Assembly (NCBI RefSeq): GCF_027172205.1
Contig: NC_070614.1
Span: 36,772,001-36,836,000, forward strand
DNA from: Podarcis raffonei
Taxonomy: Eukaryota; Chordata; Lepidosauria; Squamata; Lacertidae
Length of the DNA stretch: 64,000 bases
Reading direction: 5' to 3'
The translations under genes were made by a program, and so were the position numbers. The notes under the pieces are model-generated. The model searched no databases. It was not told where the DNA came from and was given only the letters and a program-made list of their open reading frames with translations. How positions within the stretch are numbered: the stretch's first letter is position 1; each line of letters starts with the position of its first letter. Below, in pieces: positions 59,740 to 64,000 of the stretch.

Positions 59740-62700
59740 CCACTGATGTCAAACATTTTAAGGGACATGCACCAACCAATGCAGGCGCATCCCCCTCACA
59801 ACTGCCATACGCATTTGTGAAGCGTAGCCCTCAGCTTAACTATATGCCTGTTGTCCATATAGCAAGGCTGGCTGTGAAGGGCATGGGTGGGCAAGCCCTG
59901 CCACATATTTTAAGCATCTGTCCCAACATGTAAGCACCTGGAATTTTCCCAATCCTGTTTAGAGTGGAAGGCAAGAATGGAGGGGGGGAATCATTTCAGG
60001 TTCTTGGCATTCAGCACTGAATTTGAAGAAACTAGCCCTGTCTCAAGTGGGAGGCACGCACCACACGCAAGTATTTTCAATAACTAGGCACCAGCATCGA
60101 GTTTTTAGGACCCCAGGCTTCGATACATTAGCTATTTTCTTTCTTATTATTATCAAAGGCGGGGGAGATGCACATACACAAACCATGACACCCAGGAGGC
60201 TGGAACAAGTTAGGCCTTTGGTCTGATTCAACACTGCTCTTTATGTTGCCAAGCCGCTCTTTGCTCCAGCGGTGCCTAATCAGGCAGTTTGAGAAGCGCC
60301 TTTAATGCAATTGCTCAGGGCCTTGAATGAAAGGGAATCTCCCACTATCTGTCATGCAATAGCTCCGAAGGCGCAGCCTGACTCCACTCGCTCAGGGAAA
60401 TGGCAAAGAGGCTCCCCTAAACACAAGGGGAAAGCAGCTTGTACGTCAGCCTTGTTGTAATTTAACAAACAGGAGATTTGCTCTCTTAATTCCTCTCTTC
60501 GTCAGACTTGCTTGAAAACTGAAGAAAAAGTCAAAAAACAACCAAAAACCCACATCTTTCTGAAAAGAAAGAAAGAAAAAAGATTTAACTATTTTGGAAA
60601 ATCCCTAGTGATTTGCAAGAGAAATCTCCTCTGAGCCAAGCCAAGAGAGAAGATTAAAAGCATGTGCTTAACAGAAGAACGAAAGATTAAGCTACATTTT
60701 ATGCAATTCAGGTCTCAAGTGATTATGATAAAGAAAACTTCCCCACCCCCCGGACACCTGTTGCAGAATCACTTTTGGTACTTTACTAGGGTACTAGGGT
60801 ATAGCATAATTGGGTCTACCCACAGAACCACCAACCTTTACCCAAACTGACTTTGAAAACTTGCTAGGTATCTCCAAGCTCTGCTAATGTTGCACTGCCT
60901 CCTCTAATGGGTTTTGTGAAGATGTTATTGAAGATGGCATGGCTCCTTCCAATCTACCTTCCTTTATATCTCCAGGCTGAAAATATTCTTACATCTTAAT
61001 GCTTTTCCCCTCTTACTTTGGCTGCTTGCACATTTATAAGCCCATTCCTCCAATAAGGTCAGTCAATTTGTAATCCAATTAACACAGTACCTGTTTAACA
61101 AGGCATGAAAAAGACTTTGCTACTTGTGAGCAGTATTTAAGGTCCTGCGTTTAGAAGTTCAGGTTGGTGGGGAGGTTCTACCATCCTCCTTTCAGCCATG
61201 GAAAATGAGGGAAGGAGAACAAAAATCTGGAAGACCGGGGGCAGTTTTCTTCCACTATTCTTAAACACACACACAAGTGTAGCAAGGAAGACCTCTGCAG
61301 CAGCATGAATAGAAGAAAGAAATCTGCCAGAGAAAAGATTTTGCTTTAAGAAAAAATCTGCACTTTTCTGGGTTATCTTAGACTTGCATATTTGTCTTTA
61401 CTGACCAAATATATTACTGTCTTAGATGGACCTCTGAAAACAACGGGATGGTCTGTCCAGAAAATTCCCAGCAGGAGAGGACACAGTTGGGATTATTTGC
61501 AGGAGAACTTGATCAGGTACAAAAGTCGGGGTTGTGTGTGTGTGTGTGTTTTTAAAGACAACAATGAGCCAGTTCTCATGTAACACCAAGCCACGGCTTG
61601 GCCGTCCTTAGGATTGTAAACTGCTTCCTCCCCTTATGCACTCTGATTTGGCACCATGTCTGAATTGAGCCAGAAGCAAGGAGAAGACCTGCTTAAACCC
61701 TGTTCCTACCAGCTGGTTTCTCACACTGGGATGGTTCAGATGTGGAAACAAAGTCAGTTTAGCTACCAGTTCTCAGCCTTGGGGCCAGATGCCTCCTTTA
61801 TCCTGTCCTCCTCACACGCTCAGATTCTCCCCACTCACGACAAAATCTTGGTTCATATTTATGGTTTGAAGCGAAAAAGTGAACCATAGTTTGCCCATTC
61901 AGTGGAAATGTTTTGGAAGCTACAGTTTGCATGAACCAAGTAGTCAGGGAAAGAACCCACACATGTGATGGGTCGTAGTGAAGGGAAAAGGGGACCATGT
62001 AAATCCAAAGCTCATATGGAATGATTTGGCCATTCAGTCATTACACCTGAGAAATCCCAATATCAGAAGCCAGCTATTAAGAATAGGAATTAGGTGTACA
62101 TGATCCATGCTTCTTACTGAATTCAGGCATCTTGACAAACCATAGTTAAGGAAGCTGAACCATAGCTGAATGCTGAGAGGACAAAGCAAAAGCCAATAAG
62201 GAATTCAGAACCATGCTGGAATATATAAGGATATATAGCAATGTCTTCCAGCCCACTACTATCTACTAAGACTGGCAGCAGAGAAATGTCTTCCAATACC
62301 AGGGATAGCACAGCCCTATATAACCAACATGCTTAAGTCTAATTCATGCATAAAGGGATTGACCATAGAGTAAGCTGGCCTGTCAGGCTTAGCTCACCTT
62401 GGGAGGAACTAGGTAATCAAGCCTTTGCTCCCCTTCAGTCCAACTGATGAACTCAGCATATGAGGTCTGAGCTGGTTGTTCCAGTTCAGACCGCATGGCT
62501 CTCACAAACCACTCTTGAGTTACTATACCAATAATTAAGGAACTTTAACCACTTTGGAATGAAATCAAGCTTTACTGTCGGTGTAATTTTTCTGAATGCT
62601 GTATGGAGAAGCACATTAATCTGTCTTTTAGAGAATTTGTAAGTAAACAATTTTTAACTTACCAAATGTGTGGTCTTTTTCTATGCTGGGGAAGAGGGAA

Positions 62701-63530
62701 GTTTTGGAACACACAAGATCATATTTTAAAGGTCTAACAGGCTATATTTCCATGCTTTACTTTGCTGCTGCATATTTTGTGATTTTAAATCTCAACTGGG
62801 GTTCTTTCACCAAAAAGTACCTACTCCAAACCTGGATCTTGGAGTCCAGGAATTCTCCTTATATACCTATACCTTTTCCTTGCAAACAACATTCTTTTTA
62901 TATTTCATGGCAAATCAGTAGCTTGAAATATATGTGAGACGGTGTATTGGCCAACATTATTATGGACTTGTAAACCTGTGCTCTTACTTTGACTACTGCT
63001 TTATCATGGTGCTGTTTCCCAACTAAAGCAAGTCATACTTAGGTCCCGTTTGAATCAATGTGAAAAAATTAGCCATGTGTAATTTGGTTCCTACTGACCT
63101 CAATGGGATCCAGCTGCAACTAGCAGTCTGGATCCAACCCACTATCTACCTTGTTTAGATTATGACATACTATAATGGGAAGTGATGGGAGGAAGGGCTT
63201 ATCCCCCCCCCCCTCCACACACAAACACTGAAAGTTCGTAACCAATACAGGGAAGCAATTCAGTCCTTTTTTGCATTTGTTTTCTGGTTTTAAAATCTCC
63301 CTGAAGCAGTCCATTTAATCCTGCATTCGTTAGTGCTGAAAAATGGAAAAACAATCCCACCCTCAGGGTATGGAAACACACTTCAGCTTGTCATGCTCAG
63401 GAATAGAGTAGCAAGAATCAGACAGTGCTGCAAGCTTAAGGAATAACTGGCTCTATACCTTTGGTAGCTGTGCCAAACCTTGAGAAACCAAATCAGGTCA
63501 GGCATGTAAGGTTAGATTCAGCAACTGTAC
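59740..63530. other. Upstream region of PPP6R1, repeats and no recognised gene
   Basis: About 61570-62400 carries a repeat with motifs such as GAACCATAGTTTGCCC and CAAACCATAGTTAAGG, related to 55100-55640. A short GT run is at about 61530-61549. I recognise no exon, and frames here are short and unsupported. Confidence 0.4.
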
Positions 63531-63536
63531 CTTTTT

Positions 63537-64000
63537 GCGTGGCGAGTTCCCACCCCCCACCAGGATAAATAAAGACACGAGACACCATAGTTTAAGGTTA
63601 AATGAGCGAATTAGGCCACAACTTTATTGAATTCAGGAATGAGAGGCATTGGCTTAGGCATTGGTCCTAACGACTATCCGGCTCCAGCCCACTTGCTGGA
63701 GACACGGGGAAGGGTTAACACTATATCGGGGGAGTCTCCCGCCGAGGCACGTCGACTAGGAGCTCCCCCGGGTCACCGCTCTGGGGCGTGCCTTTGGCCC
63801 ACACCTCCATAGGCTTCGGACAGGGCCACGCCCCCCGGAGTCCTTTAACGGACCACCCTTTGCTCATTGGGGGGAGATGATGGCGTTCCTCCCCCCCCCC
63901 ACATCCTCTTAACCCCTTCTTACCAATGCCTACCGCCACACGAGCAATTGCTCGCCGCCAATACTCTCATGCCTGAAACCAATCCCTTACCCCCTTTGCT
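63537..64000 (-). mobile_element. LTR fossil B (retrovirus-like), minus orientation, reaches or nears right edge
   Basis: On the minus strand the 3' end reads GGGAACTCGCCACGCA. AATAAA is at 63628-63623, with CTCATTCCTGAATTCAATAA and GGGCTGGAGCCGGATAGTCG upstream, as in LTR A at 29990-30395. The GC-rich U3 continues to the right edge, so the 5' limit is not certain. No internal part is visible in the window, as far as it goes. Confidence 0.65.

Overview
The window looks like nuclear DNA of a squamate reptile (lizard). The host genes are split into short exons with consensus GT-AG junctions. The interspersed repeats are those of lizard genomes: three Sauria-type tRNA SINEs, other tRNA-derived and MIR-core SINEs, CR1/L2-like LINE tails, one L1 3' end, many small hAT and Tc1/mariner-like elements, and a few solo LTRs. 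I cannot name the species.

All host genes recognised lie on the minus strand and read right to left: a receptor tyrosine phosphatase in the PTPRH position (15294 leftwards past base 1), TMEM86B (23055 to 17305) and PPP6R1 (56082 to about 29740, with 3' UTR to about 27066). The same order and orientation (PPP6R1, TMEM86B, PTPRH) is known from human 19q13.42, so the block is conserved across amniotes. HSPBP1 would be expected beyond the right edge.

Region by region. 1-15294 holds the 5' part of the PTPRH-like gene: a candidate signal-peptide exon, a tiny Ser/Thr-rich exon, a cysteine-rich exon and four fibronectin-III exons, all phase 1-1; the transmembrane and phosphatase exons would lie to the left. 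16264-23055 is TMEM86B, three coding exons and 234 residues, a multi-membrane lysoplasmalogenase. 23056-27065 is intergenic and mostly repeats. 27066-56088 is PPP6R1, with 21 coding exons whose phases all join into a protein of about 884 residues (human is about 881): the SAPS regulatory subunit of protein phosphatase 6. 56089-64000 should be the upstream intron or 5' flank of PPP6R1; it holds repeats and two LTR fossils, and I found no first exon there.

The three genes do not form a pathway: a surface phosphatase, an ether-lipid enzyme and a cytosolic phosphatase scaffold. The most interesting points are the CD45-like order at the N terminus of the PTPRH-like protein, a GC-AG intron and two tandem (NAGNAG) acceptors in PPP6R1, a PPP6R1 stop reached with or without the last splice, a segment duplicated between two PPP6R1 introns, several nested transposons, and a repeat family that spreads ZNF143-like motifs. 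I found no CRISPR array, operon, functional tRNA gene or wholly new system.
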